From NCBI GenBank assembly GCA_947000775.1, contig CAMQGK010000567.1, forward strand, positions 124,001 through 188,000: a stretch of 64,000 nt of DNA, written 5' to 3'. This stretch comes from Pterois miles (taxonomy: Eukaryota; Chordata; Actinopteri; Perciformes; Scorpaenidae). Positions 32,353 through 46,498 of this stretch are shown here, one piece after another; positions within the stretch are counted from its first letter, which is position 1; the number at the start of each line of letters is the position of its first letter. The notes beneath the pieces are model-generated. The model was not told the DNA's origin and ran no database searches. It saw nothing but the letters and a program-made list of their open reading frames with translations. Both the position numbers and the translations under genes were made by a program.

Positions 32353-33326
32353 TTGACTATTATAACCTGTTGAACAAATTTGGTTTTAAGGTCAGCAAAA
32401 GACTGGTTAAGTTTTGCTTTCAGCTGTGCAATGATGTACATTTTGCCCCTCTCATCTCTCTAACAATGCATCCTGTTGGGCCGTTGAGGTCTCAGTATCT
32501 TGGTTGTTGAAGGAAGCCTTGTCGCAAATCTTGTTTCCTCCTTTGTCTTGTTGTCTTGTTTGCAAGTGGCCACACTTTGTTCCAGTTTAGTTCACAATAA
32601 CGATGAGAATATTGCTTTTTTGGAGCTCTGAGCCTGACTTCTGCCTTATTTCGCTGCATCATGTGACTCCTAACATCTTGAGCGTGTGCACTGCGAGTCC
32701 ATGCATGAGATGATACAGATGGGCTTACTGTAGTAATTCTGTTGATGTACATGTCGATTATTATTAAATAAAGAAAAACACCTCCCAACTTGTCTGTATG
32801 CTTTTCATGACAGTAGCAGACATAACAAATGAACAAATCTGGTAAGGTAAAAGCTCCCAGTCGGCCTTTATATTCTTCGGCATACTGCTGTTTTGCATGT
32901 ACAGGAAGTCTGTAGTATCAGTAGCAATTGTGTTGAATCAGGTTGAGTCGGGTACAGGTTTGTGGTACTGAACGGTCTCAGCAGCAAGCACATACAACTA
33001 CGGTAAGCTCCAAGAGAAAAACACGATTCAGTCAGTCACCACCCACACTGCTTGAAACCAGACTTAACACTAACGCTATTCAAGGCTGTATAAGCTTCCA
33101 TCTATTTATATGGCTGGCAATTACTTTGGTAACATATAAGATTCAAGTAGAGAAGAAAGGCTGAGAGTTTTGTCAAACTTAAGAATCCAAGCATATATGG
33201 CATATGCAGACCTGGTACAAATACAGAAAAGTACCAATAGATAGTTGATAGTTGTTCATCTTCAGTTGGCTCTACATCCTTCTATATCTTGTATCTTCTC
33301 ACTCCTGTTAGAAGATTCAAGAGATG

Positions 33327-33328
<2 letters not shown>

Positions 33329-33369
<41 letters not shown>
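33329..33369. repeat. (CA)n microsatellite
   Basis: Pure CA run. From here to 35777 I see no gene or clear mobile element; a TTTTAAATAGAG (34557) resembles a MEF2/TATA-type A/T box but has no supporting context. Confidence 0.95.
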
Positions 33370-33370
<1 letters not shown>

Positions 33371-35777
33371 AGTCCCCTTGGGTAACTGTATCGTGGAAAG
33401 TAATTTCCTTCTTTAGACAGTCCATATATGGAAAGAGCTTGGGTTAGATGTGGCACTGGATCAGATTCAGGGAGGCAAATGAGTCCGCCTGGGGAATATC
33501 AGATCTGGTTGATGAATGGGCTATTGCACTTGCTGTCATCTCTTTACCGCACAGTGCCCCGTCGACATAAATGACACCTATTCTTTTTCTTTTTAGTCAG
33601 ACGTAAGTTAAATGAGGTCCTCTGTCAGGGTCTGCCCCAAGCTAAAACAGACAAAATGTTGCAAAAATGTCAGATCTGCTATTATTACTCTTTAAGACTG
33701 TATGGGCAGGAGGGATTAAACAGTAGTAGTAGTTAACTAAATTTGTCAAGTGGGTCAATGCAGGCAGAGTCAGAGGTCCAAAGTAAGAGAGAAGAAATGT
33801 CTTTGGCATGTCTGAGCTCATCTCCACTTTCAGCCACTTTGCAGTCTTCATCTTGATCTGATCTCCTCTCTCATTTTGTCCTTTGCTCTTGCAACTCAGC
33901 TGTTTCTTACTGCCACTAGTCTATCACCATTCGAAACTTCATTATGCACTTGTGTCAAATCTGTGCTCTTGTCTCAAATATTATGTGCTTTTTTAAGCTT
34001 TATGTCAGATGTGCCAGTATTTGTTGACTGATTCAATCAACTGGTGTCCCGTTTTATTTGACTGAGGGACTTCATTATAATCTATATCAAATTAAGAACA
34101 GTTCACAAGCCTTATTTTTCTCTCAGTCCTGATGTCCTGACTTAAGACTGACTGTTCCAATAATTAATGGTGTAATTGTCTATGATGTGTACAAAGATTA
34201 TAGATCACTGAACCAGGACTTGAGGAGACCTTTACCAAAGTAAAATTAAAAGATGCTGCAATTCAATTGAATAAAATAATATTTTTAAGTAGCAATTGCA
34301 TGCGCAGAAATGTGGTTAATGGAGCGAGAATACTACACACACAGCACTGCATTACACAGCATTTTTCATAAACAAGCACATGTATTTATTGACTTGAGTC
34401 AAGTTTGGTTTAAGAGGTGTTTCAGAGGTTCCTGTCATTGACCTCTTTCTTCATGTGTGTGTAGGTGAGAACTGACAGGAGGTGTGGGATACTCTGCTGG
34501 TTCCACACAGACAGAGCCAGAGAAGCTCACATTACACTGACTCTGGCAGTGTGTGGTTTTAAATAGAGTGGTTGTCAACTCCTCCCTGCACAAATCCATT
34601 TATTTTGGGGGAAGTGTGTAGGGGGAGGGACAGGCAAGAAGACGGGCAAGAGATGGCTTTGGCCTATACCCTTGGTAGTGCATACACTCTGGCTGTATCA
34701 GCATGGTAGCGATACTGGAAGTATAGGACAGAAATTGTGAACATGTGTCTCACAGCAAGAGTTCAAACCTGGCTAAGGCCCTTCTGTGTGGAGTCTGCAT
34801 CCCCCCCCCATGACCCTGAATAGGATAAGCAGATTCAGTTAATGGATGTATGGATGGACGTTTTGATAACGGCCCAGTAGACCACCAGTCTGAGGCCTCA
34901 CTGGTGGCCCTTACTTGTTGCATTACACCTCAGTGTTGGGCAGTACGCAGAGTAAAGTGATGATTTAGCCATACCGGGAGCTAAGTGAAAGGTCATAGGG
35001 TTTTTGAAATGGATTAAAGGATACAGGAGGAAAATCATAGCAATTTGCCCATGAGATATCTCAGGCCAGTGTATCGAGGAATTAAGCTTTGGACTGGGCT
35101 GTGCAGAGCACTGATAATGTTCAGTGCTGGGTAACCTAACTCACAGTAGCAAAGTGGATAGTAATGACAACATCAAAATACTTTACAGAAGATGATGATG
35201 GCAGAGGAAGGCCCAGGCCTGTGTTCAACAATTTGTGCAACTTTCCGAAAGTCAGTCATTTATTATGTTTTGCTCCTCCCTCTGACTACAAGCTTTTTGC
35301 CCTATCCATTTGGAACAGCTAAAATACATTTGCCTTTAAGCATGGCTGGATGACACTTCATACAAAGCAGCTTGTACAGTTTGCACAGCAGCATTAAGAT
35401 CAGGGTGGTGGATGGCATGGAGCACCTCCAACTTTCATGAGACTGGAGTTGGCATCACAGACAAATGATCGACATTGCCTTATTGTAATCTTAACTGTAT
35501 CCATGATCTTAACCATAATTTACTGGCCATAGTCATAATCTTTCTTAAACTTTAAAGTCTATCTAAACCCACACAGGTGTGTTGATTATTGTGACTGCTC
35601 AGGTTGAAGGTGGGCCAGAGCTCTGAAGGGAATTCATTAGGTCACAAACCTTCATCTACCAATAAGAATGATAAAGGTGTAATTTGTCCCACCCAACAGG
35701 TTCAGTAAAGCTAAAAGGAGACTCAGGAAGATGTCACTCAAGCACCTGTACAGTCTGAGAAGTGGTCTAATCAGCAA

Positions 35778-36116
35778 GATTAACTGAATCCATCCATCGT
35801 TAGGGATCGCAGGGGGACTGGAGCTGATCCCAGCTGACTGGGGTTCACCCTGGGCAGGTTGGCCGTCCATTGCAGGGCACATAGAGACAGACAACCATTC
35901 ACATTCACATTCACTGCTATGGGCAATTTAGATTCATCAATTAACCTGCATGTCTTTGGACTGGGAGGAAGCCCGAGCACCCAGAGAAAACCCATGCTAA
36001 CACAGGGAAAACATGCAAACTCCATACAGCCGTAAGCCGGATTTGAACCTGTGACCCTCTTGCTGTGAGGGGACAGCACTAACCGCTGCACCACTGTGCA
36101 GCGATTAACTGAATCC
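35778..36116 (-). mobile_element. tRNA-derived SINE, copy 1, with 14-bp target duplication
   Basis: Flanked by GATTAACTGAATCC at 35778-35791 and 36103-36116. On the minus strand the 5' end is tRNA-like, with A box TGGTGCAGCGG (36093-36083) and B box GGTTCAAATCC (36049-36039). The body contains the familiar TTTGCATGTTTTCCC and CCAAAGACATGC motifs. The 3' end is a GGATGGAT tail next to the duplication. No coding content. It lies 1.27 kb upstream of hrc. Confidence 0.88.
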
Positions 36117-37385
36117 CCGAAAGAAAAACCAAATGATGGCAATGAACCTTTGTCAGTGAACATAATCTAGGGATTTGTGGACTCATCCAATATCAATGTC
36201 CTGTCTGACTGGTGATTTAGAGTTGGATATCTGTTGTGTAACGTTTGGATTTTCATCTGGGAATAGCAGGACAAGAATGCCTCCAAAATGGAAAGTTCAC
36301 CAAAAATATTAAGATTCATGGTTTGATAAATATCCAAGGGAAAAAAAACATGAATCTAAAAAGGTACATTATTCTGGAGTGAAGAGTTGGTGGAAATGCT
36401 GGACTAATAGGTATAGATATCTATACCAAATGGAACTCTGTCCAGTACTTATTGAGATAGCTCACTAGACCACAGCATTTGATGACTGACGAACTAACCC
36501 CCTGAACGATCTATCAACATCATTATACCAAGGACCAGCTGTTAGTGGGGCAAACTGTTCGGCCAACTACTTCAAAACACATATGTTTTGAAGCAGGTGA
36601 TCCGTCTGTAGTGAGTGCAATGTCCAATATCCTCTCAGCTCTATACCAACTCATCCTCCCCCTTTCTCTCACAATATATGGTCATCGTTGTCTGAGCCTA
36701 CTTCTGCAGTGGTCCTCTTAAAAGTTAAGCTTGAGCATTTGTTCTAAAGTTAAACTTGAACATTTGATGATGATGGAAAAGCCAGTATGCTCCACTCGTT
36801 CCTTATATCCCCTTCCAATCACTCCCCTCTTCTCTCAGTAACTTAACTTATGGATAGTGCAGGCCTGCCCACCAGCATTTGCTACTGTCAGTCAGCCTGA
36901 CTGCCCCCCTTCTTCTCAGCTTACCCCATAGGTTGGTCTCACTCTTTTTCTGTCGCTCTCACATGAGTCCTGTCTGTGTCTCCAGCGTTGACCAGTTTCT
37001 GACAGCTCTCCCCTCAGCTTCTTATTGAAGTCTTAACTGATCACATAAGTGTTGCACGGGACTATAAGACACCCTGTCTTGTTGTGGTCCCAGATTCAAA
37101 GAGAGGACACCTGCTTTTCTAAGGATCATTTTTGCCAGGACTTGGGAACAAGTGTCTGGATCTCAGCTTGGAATATCATCTTTGCACTGGACCTGGTCTA
37201 TAGGAGTCCATTATAATTGGTGCCCATTTCCTACTGTAGCTCTCTACAGCGTGTGCACCACTGAGTGGGTTTGAATTTGTGAGGTTGTGTGCTTGTGGGA
37301 CAAATAGGCAAAAGGCTGCAGTGCTGGACTCCTGCAGTGATTCCAGGTTAATTCCTCATTAGTTGGCTCAGTCCTGATTGTGAAC
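36117..37385. promoter_or_regulatory. hrc upstream region, no defined promoter element
   Basis: 1.27 kb between the SINE and the hrc ATG. No canonical TATA box, CpG-rich stretch or clear CArG/MEF2 site was found by eye. If there is no upstream 5' UTR exon, the promoter must lie here. The translation start context is strong: GAACATGG, with A at -3 and G at +4. Confidence 0.3.
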
Positions 37386-40300
37386 ATGGCATCGTTGAGA
37401 AGTTTGATTCTTGCAGTGTTGCTGGCGCTGCTCTGCTCCTTCCACACCCCATTGGCTCCCATTGCTAAGGCGCAGGATCTGCCATTCCGATCTGAGCAAG
37501 GTCTGGTGGCTGACGATGACGACGACGACGACGATGATGACGACGACGACGACGACGACGATGATGACGACGACGACGACGACGATGATGATGATGACGA
37601 CGACGATGATGACGACGATGATGATGACGACGATGATGATGATGACGATGATGATGACGATGATGACGACGATGATGATGACGATGACGACGATGATGAT
37701 GACGATGATGATGACGATGATGACGACGATGATGACGATGATGACGACGACGATGACGACGATGATGATGACGATGATGACGACGATGACGATGATGACG
37801 ACGATGACGATGACGATGATGATGACGACGATGATGACGATGATGATGATGACGATGATGATGACGACGATGATGACGATGATGATGACGACGACGACGA
37901 TGATGACGACGACGACGATGATGACGACGATGATGACGACGATGATGATGATGATCATGAAGGTCAGTCACTTTAAATATGCAGTAGTTTATATGTTCTC
38001 ATATGACTGTCTCTTCCTGTGTTTGCATATATATGCTGACATCTGTACCTGAAGCACATTGCAAACTGCATACTGTCAAAGCACCAGCTGTCACTGAATA
38101 TCAATGAACCCACAATATGCAGTTTATTCAAGGTCAGGCTGTGATTAGCTATTCAAATTACCAAAACACAGCACAGAAATAAGATAGGCCACAGCTCTGA
38201 TGTAGCAATGTTACACCTGCATGTTTTATTTAAAGTTCAAGTGTCACTTATGGCTGATGCTTTGACATGTGTTGCATTTGAGCTACAACTGTGCATGTAT
38301 ATTGCAACGATGCGCGAAAGAGGAGGAGATAAGAAAATAGTAGCCACTCCCCTCTCGTTAACATTCTTGCAACCTAATCATCTCTTTGTCAGTTCTTATT
38401 TTAATGTCTCATAGCTTATAGGTAATCAAAATCCCTCCTCCACCCCTTTCCAGCTGTCCATTTCCCTTGCTGTCTCTGACACTGTGTTCTTTTCCCTGCT
38501 TAACTAGAGTTATGAGCACTCTGGGGAAATTGAACTGGTCCATCTGAAGTCCAACTGTCCGAAGTCCTTCGTACAGTACACTAGATATGAACTTGGGGAC
38601 TGCAGAAGTGTTGATTTGAGAGAGAGAAAGAACAAAAAAACAATTTCACACAAACCAAGCCTGACTTGGAAATCAGCCATTGGGGTCACTAGTCTGAGAT
38701 CTTTTGATTTGTGTTTCGTTTGAAAGAATGGTTCCTCTATTAGGATCTTCCTTTCTCATTTGTTTTGGATTAGACTGACCTGCATTTGTGTCTTTATGTG
38801 AACCTACAGAGAAAGAAAGAGAAACAGTGATATTGGGGTTGAGTTGGGGGATCGGGTGCTAGAGAAACAGACAGAGGGAGAGTAAAGCGCGAGGGGAGGT
38901 GCAGGAGGGCCACTACCTAAATTCATTCATTTAAAAGCTTAGAATACCAACAGATATAAAGTTTCTCTCTTTCTCCATATCTCTCAATCTCTTTCTTTCT
39001 CTGTGGAGCATTTATGCTGCTGTCTGTTGAAGAGCCATGTAATGCAGATTTTATTTATTTAGTCTGGTGTGTGCACTTGTAAAATTGCTAAATAGAGATA
39101 ATAGAATAACTCTCAATGTCTCTATGAAAAGTGTAATAAGCATACCTCTTTTTATTTTCTAAAACACTAATGCTCTGAACCATTATATAAACTTTTGATG
39201 CACATGTCAGTAGCGTATATTGATGTTGAATATTTGTTTTATGCAATCCCCCCTTATTATTCATTGCTTATTTGGCACTGATATAATTCAATATATTCAA
39301 ATATTTGAGTCATTTGTGAAACTAAGCTGAACAGATGTATACTATGAAATATTACAACAGTGTATTTGCTGATGATTTGTCAGACCTTCAGGGAAAGAGT
39401 GTCTGGGAAAAGAGAGAAACGTCTCTTTCTATAGAGGAAGTAAAGAGCTAAAGCTCTACAAATGTCAAATTGTGAAGAGATGAAACGGTTGTCTGCTTTT
39501 TCTCAACAATGTAATTTTGTGCTGACTGTGAACAGTCATGTGTGGAATATATGACAATAACTACTACCCATATGTCTTTAACCCTACTTTCAATCATTAA
39601 ATAAATCAAATGATCATGAAATGCCTAAATTCAAATCTGTCACCAAAAATCTGTATAAATGCATAGAGAGCATCATTACTTTCACGAGAGGCCTGTAAAC
39701 ATGTGTTTGATCATATTACCTGTATGAGGACCAGAATGATGAGCTACAGACATTTGAAACCTGTGAGTATGTTGTGATCACTGCATGTTTTATTTGACTG
39801 TGTTATAAATGCTTGTCTGGGAGATTACAGAGGTGGGGGGATACAACAGTTGGGCACAAATGTAATATGACTGCAAGAGTCTTAATTAAAATTAAGAGTC
39901 TGACACAGATTTTAACATCTGGGTGAAACATTTTCTTTGGTGGTTTTGAAAAAGACAAACTGATTTACAACAAACCACTGTAGTTATTATAAATAATAAC
40001 ATATAATTATAAAGTCAGCCTGTGAAAATGGAACAGACAGTAAAAATTGAGTGGTCAAATATTATTATTATAAGTGTAACTGTGACTGGTGCCAAAAAAT
40101 TCAATATAATACTTATTGTGTCAAAAAGTCATTTGCAAATTATTTGTATTACAAATTTGTCATAGTGGTGGAATTATGTGCATTTACTCAAATACTGTAC
40201 AATTACGAGGTACTGGTACCCTACCCTTCAGTATTTCCCTTTTTGCCACCACTACATTTGTCCAACATCTGTACTTATTTTATAAATTTGGATTTTACAT

Positions 40301-43300
40301 CAAATAAACCTTATAATTTTGTGCAAACTATGATACATTATTATAGATTGAACTACCAGACAGTAGTAACATAATTAATCTTATCTCAGCACCATCAAAA
40401 TGCTGCTTAATCTTAATCCTACCAACTGCTTTATTCTTTATTATTTATGCTTTATTCCTTCATTCCAGTTTTTCATGACTTTGTAAATCAATTTGTTCCT
40501 AATGGCTTCATATAACTGTTTTTTTTTTTTTTTTTAACACAGTGGGGTCAAAAGCACCCACTTGCAGCCTATGCACTTAAAATAAATAGGATAGATACAT
40601 AAAATGTTTGCCATAGGTTCTAATTTATAGTATTACATACTATCAGGGGCACTGTGTAGTAATAATAGTAATAAGTAATAATAATCTGTTTTTTTTCTTC
40701 AGATTAAATTAATTAAAAAACTAACCATGTTTTGAAACCATGAAACCATGAAAACATTTTGCTATGATGCTTGTATCTGATCCCAGGGACCCTGTAGTGC
40801 TTGCATGTTATATTGGTAGGATGAAGATTAAAAGTCAATGCATAGTCAACTAATAATATTCCACTATTATAATATAGGCTACAATGAAATAATAGCAGGT
40901 GCCATTCTTCTGCATAATGAGTATTTTACTTTGATATTTAAGTACCGTACATTTGCTGATAATAATTTTAGGATTTTATTACCACTTTGAATGCAGGACT
41001 TTTACTTGTGATTTAATATATTTCTATTGTGTGATTGCTACTTTTACTGAGGTAAAGGATCTGAATAATTCCTCCATCACTGCTGGTCACCGTGTGTTTG
41101 GTTTAAAGTGGCAGAATGTTTTTGGCATCACTTCTGAGAGAAAACTAGACTTCTGCACCTCCTTATGGCTCTGTTTTCAGGCTTTAGAAAATCTAGCCTG
41201 TAATGGGAGACTTTGACCATCACAGGTCATTTCACAGAGAAAAATGTAATGAATGAGATGAAGCTAAGTGACTACTTTGATAAATAGAAGCACCTGTAAC
41301 GAAGGTTAAGACATTGTAACCCGAGGTCTATATGCACAGGTTGAGCCCTCTACTGGATTCTATTGGTAATACTCTCCTCGCCTTGTTGTAGGATTTCAGT
41401 CACTGAGTGTGCAGTACCGCAATACAGAACTGCATCATCAGCATAAAGATAGGAGTTACAGTTTGTTAAGAAAGACAAAATGTTGTTAGTGTAAACTGTG
41501 AACAAAACAGGACCCAATATAGACCCCTGTGGAACACCCACAGTACAGAATGATCATTTCCCAGGATCACACATTGCTGTCTGAGACAAGTAGTCCTGAA
41601 ATCATCGTTACAGGATTTATAATTAAAACCACTTTCACATTGGCTCTGCAGGAGTATAGCATGATCAACAGTGTGAGATGCTTTTGTTAGATCAACACAG
41701 ATGGTAGCACAGTATTTCCCTTTCCCTGTCAACAGCAGATACAATATCATTTATAACCAAAATATCAATGACAGTACTATGTTTAGCTCTCAAACCAGAG
41801 TGATTTGAGCTGATTATTAACTAATGGCTCCAGGACCTTAGCAAGACAAGACAGTTTGAAAATTGGCTGATAATCGTTAAGATCATTTTTATCACCACCT
41901 TTGCGCAGGGGGACTACATGTGCAGTTTTCCAGACCTGAGGGATAACTCCAGTAGAAATGGAGAGATTAAAGATATGTATGATTTCATAAGCAATGAATG
42001 GGCACAAAGTTTCTTAAAATAAGGATCTAGCTTATCCTCCCCAGTTACTTCACTGCAGTCAAGTAGTAGTAGTAGTAGTAGTAGTTTGTTGTGCCTCCCT
42101 AACAGCAGAGGTACTGAAGGCCTGTTGGGTGAACTGAAATGGTATGAGGAGGACGCCTGAGGCTTACGACCAGATATCAAAAATGATTCCCAGCTGCAAC
42201 AAAATGCATGTCAAAAGCATGGCAAATCTCTGAAGTCTTATTTACCAAACAGTCGTGAAGCTAGACAAGAAGGAACGGATACAGATAATTTTTATTTATT
42301 TACTTTCCTGGGTCTGTAAGAACTGGAGATTAATTCAGTGTAATAAGTCATAAAGTGTCACAGTACAATATGTAAAAAAAGTCAGCATCATGCGTGAACA
42401 AAAAGTCATAGTTTAGTATGACAAAGAAGTTAGTAAGTCATTATATATTATGTCAAAAAAGACTATAGAATGTAGAAAAAAAGTATAATATGTCAAAAAA
42501 AGTGCTGTATATGTGGAAAAAGAAGTCAAAAGAAGTCATAAAAAATCATAGTATAGTAGTGTATATGTGGAAAAATAAGTTTAAAAAAGTCAAAAATGTA
42601 TAGTATAGTATAGTATGTTGAAAAAAGTAAAAAAGACCATAACATGAAGGTAATGAACATACAGTATGTCGGAAAAAAAAAACTTTAAAAAAGCCATAGT
42701 AAAGTATGTAAGATGGTGTTAAGATAGTAATTATAGTATGTAAAAAATAAAAGTAACAATGTTTATAATATGTCAAAAAAGTCATAAAAAGTATAGTATA
42801 GTATCGAACTTTATGTTAAAAAGTCAAAGTATTTATCATAAAATCATCAGTATTATATTAAGTGTGGTAGCAATGGCGTCCAACTCCGACTTTTTTTTAA
42901 ATTTTGAAACATGTAACGTATCAGCATAATATCTCGCAGTCAAACTGTATCCTGACCAAGAGCTCTGGACAGTGTGTCCTATTTGCCTGGTTGGTAACTC
43001 TCTCTTGCACTGAAAGGTGTTTTTAACATTTTGTCCACTCTAATGAGAGCCAGACTACAGTCTATGGCCTCAAAAGTCGGCAGGGATGCATCCCTGTGTT
43101 AACACTTCGGCCAGTGTTAACAGTGAAAAATGTTGAGGACTGACTGCTGACAGTGTTCAGGGATTTCTATTTTCAGTTTGTAATTCACACTTTAGAAAAT
43201 TTGGCCTGTAGTATAGGCTAAGGGCTATTGTTAATATTTGAAATTATTGTCATAATTCTAACGAAAATTAGTAAAGTCAGATTTATTTCCCTGAATTTAA

Positions 43301-46300
43301 TCCAGAATTATGACTTTTTCAGAATTTTTTTTTTTTTTTTTAATTTAATTGTAGGGATTGCATCATAATCGTAATCATTAATTAACTGATATATAAAGCA
43401 ATAAATATAAACATTCAGCCATTTTCTCCACAATAGAACAAATATATCATAGCACACAATGTTTACTGCAGCCAGATTTATGTAATCCTAACATACAGTA
43501 TGTTTTCACGCTCCATGATCCCTCTATGTATAAAGTTACACAAAAATGCCTGTGAGCTACTGTATAATTAACACTATCACAATGGTCCAACATCTATTTT
43601 GATGAAGCATTGCTGGGTTTGATCAATTCAAATATTTTAGTTTAAAAGCCATATATTTATTATTATTTTATGTGCAGATGACGACGACGACGACGACGAC
43701 GACAGTGCTTATCATAAGGGCTCTCTGTGCTCATATTGTGAATTCTGTGAGGTAAGACCGTCACAACATTATGTCAGTAAAATCTGAAATAAAAACAATG
43801 TGTGATGAGAACCAACTGTGCTAAAGATTCAACCACTGGAACAGCTGGGATTTGATTAATTACTTATTGAAATGGAAGTTGCACATGCATACATACATAT
43901 ATGCCCACATGTCCTCTTAGTAGGTTCTGTCATGTATGGTAACTCTGCCCTCTCTACGTTGCTTTTTAACTCAATGTGTCTTCCCCCAGCACTGTGACAG
44001 CTGTGACAAATGTCCTTGTAAAGAGGGTGACAAGTCTGAACACTGTGATGACTGTAAGGTGAGAAAATGAAGTGATATTTGACTTCTGGTCATCCCATAC
44101 TCCCCTGTAACCACAGGGGGAACTCTCAGCTTTATTTTTTCATATAGAGTATGTACATGTTAAAGTAGGGAGCTTCTGTCCATAACATGCTCAACAATCA
44201 ACACGCATACTGATGCTATACATTTCTTTAATCAAATGCCATTAAATGTACCATATGTTCATGGTCTCCAGAGGATAATTCCTAATGACCTGTAGGTGAC
44301 CACAATCTGGTTGATATTCGTATTTTCCCCTGGTAAAGGATTTGATCTATGACACTGTGAAGGATCTCTAATTTATAGAGTATAGTCTATGAGATCTGCT
44401 CTATATGAAAAGCGTCTTCAGACTGAATTAAAGGAAAGATTTCCCTGAATATCATGTCCCCAAGCAGATAAATCCCGATGACTTTTTGTGATACCCAGGT
44501 AGTTCCTTTCACACACCAGCAGGATGACATTTTGGGTTCAGAGTGAAATATTTATATTTAGAAATATGGGGTGAATAATTCTGATTTTTTTTTTTTTTTT
44601 CCGCTAAGATTCATATTCTCCTTAAGGTGATTTGTAAAAATGTTGGTGATCCTCTGACTTTTCATCTAGCACCATCATCAGGTCACAATTTCAGTTTGTC
44701 CAGTACTTTGATTTGTGACCAAATGCCTGCAAAACTAATAACAATCCCATCAGCCTCAGCTGTGCTTTTTGTTTACCCCTAATTAGCGACATGATAGCAT
44801 GCTAACATGCTAAACTAAGATGGTGAACAGTGTAAACATTACCCACTAAACATCAGCTTCTTAACAGCAGCGCAAACTCAAAGCACTGCATAGGTAGATA
44901 TAAAATGGAGGAAAAATCAGGGTTGATAAAAATAATAATGGCAGGTAAAAATTAGGACACCATACTACTATGATAAAAATTGCGACATTCTAAGCCATAA
45001 TTATTTGCAAAAACACCCTACTTTTATTTTTTAATGATTTACCGTAAATTAAAAGTCAATATAGACTAAACTAAAGTTTTGACATCATTTTGGCTTACCA
45101 TGAGTATTTCTCTGTAACATTTGACCTTTTTTTCCTGATAGAAACTGGCTTCCATACATCCAACATATAAGCGTAGTGTATGAAGTAAACTATGGCAGTG
45201 TAGTGTTGGACTGGGAACAGACAGCTCCAGGGCCACACAAATGAATCAGGCTTCATGTAATATGGAAATAATTTCATTTTTGACTCCTCTTTTCTGTATT
45301 TATTACTTTCTTTCTTGCTCACAGATGTGCAACTTCTGCCATGTGTGTCCTGCTTGCCAAACCCTTTGCCAGCCCGGTGAGTAAATGCAGCCCTGCCACA
45401 GAAAAAACACTTTGTTACAGCATCCCATCATAAAAGCAGAGCTTTGAATTGGTCCCTCCTGTTATATAACAAGAAGCTCCCAGCTTGGGAGTTGATTCAT
45501 AGTTTTAAAGAGAATAGGATCTCCTGCACTACACTGATGGCTGAAGGTTAGGCAGAAGAAATACAGTTAACCAAATGATGATGAATAATACAAATCTTTT
45601 ATCCAAGTGACCGAGTAGATCATCCACCAATTGGAAGACCAGTGTTTCAATCCCTGGCTCCTCCAGTCCACATGTCAAAGTGCCCTTGAGCGAGATACTT
45701 AACCCCAATTACTCCTGAAGGCTGAGCTATCGCTGTGTGAATGAGTATTCAGATTAGATCCTGATGGGCAGGTTGGCACCTTACATGACAGCCTCTGCTA
45801 TCAGTTTATGAATGATGCAGTGTAAAGCACTTTAAGAAGACTAGAAAGGGGCTATATAAATGAAAGTCCATTTACTAAATATCTACATTTTGTGTTATTT
45901 TTGTGTTATTTTTTTATGTTATGTTATGGGCTAAGGTGCATTTGTGATGGAATATGGGTGAGTTTCTGTTGTCCTGGTGTCAGTGATTTCAGTTGCGGAG
46001 CCAGGACTGTATAAAGTCATGATTTTGTTGAATGGTAGCCAGGCTCCTTTGTAGAGAGGGGAATAGAGAGACAACTGGCAGTAGCAAAGCATTAAGCATA
46101 CCAGTGTCTTGGGTGCACAGACCGAATCTGGCTAAGTATATGTAAAGTAATTGCAATCCAATTTCATTGCAACATTTTTAATCTCACAAGGAAGTAAGAC
46201 TTGAATCAATCAGATGTCTAGATTTCTACAGTAGGGAGCTATATTACAACAATGCAAGACCACCTTGAATGTGACGTTTGCTGACAGAGGCTCCAGCTGA

Positions 46301-46467
46301 CAGTTAATTTGTCTTTTCTCTTTAGGGGGTTTTCTTGATGAAGTGACTGGATCAATCTACAAGTACGTCTTATTTACACCGAACTGAAACCTGCTCAAAC
46401 ATCTATGAACTATAATTTCTAACCTCTGTATATCTCTCCATCCACAGGACTGTAGCTGATGTCTTTA

Positions 46468-46498
<31 letters not shown>

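Larger units (their letters stand above)
37963..43677. other. hrc intron 1 (5.7 kb)
   Basis: Largest hrc intron. It contains no exon that I can support apart from the LINE, DIRS and low-complexity features listed separately between 41313 and 42840. The stretch 38000-41300 is AT-rich with poly-T (40520-40535) and no recognisable element; 42850-43677 is also AT-rich with a T run at 43326-43342. Confidence 0.6.

Noticed and set aside
34550..34565. MEF2/TATA-like box as hrc promoter
   Set aside because: 2.8 kb from the ATG, a mismatch to the MEF2 consensus, and no evidence of a 5' UTR exon.
37368..38052. Antisense poly-Val/Ile and poly-His/Arg frames and a sense Thr/Met frame
   Set aside because: By-products of the (GAY)n tract of hrc in other frames.
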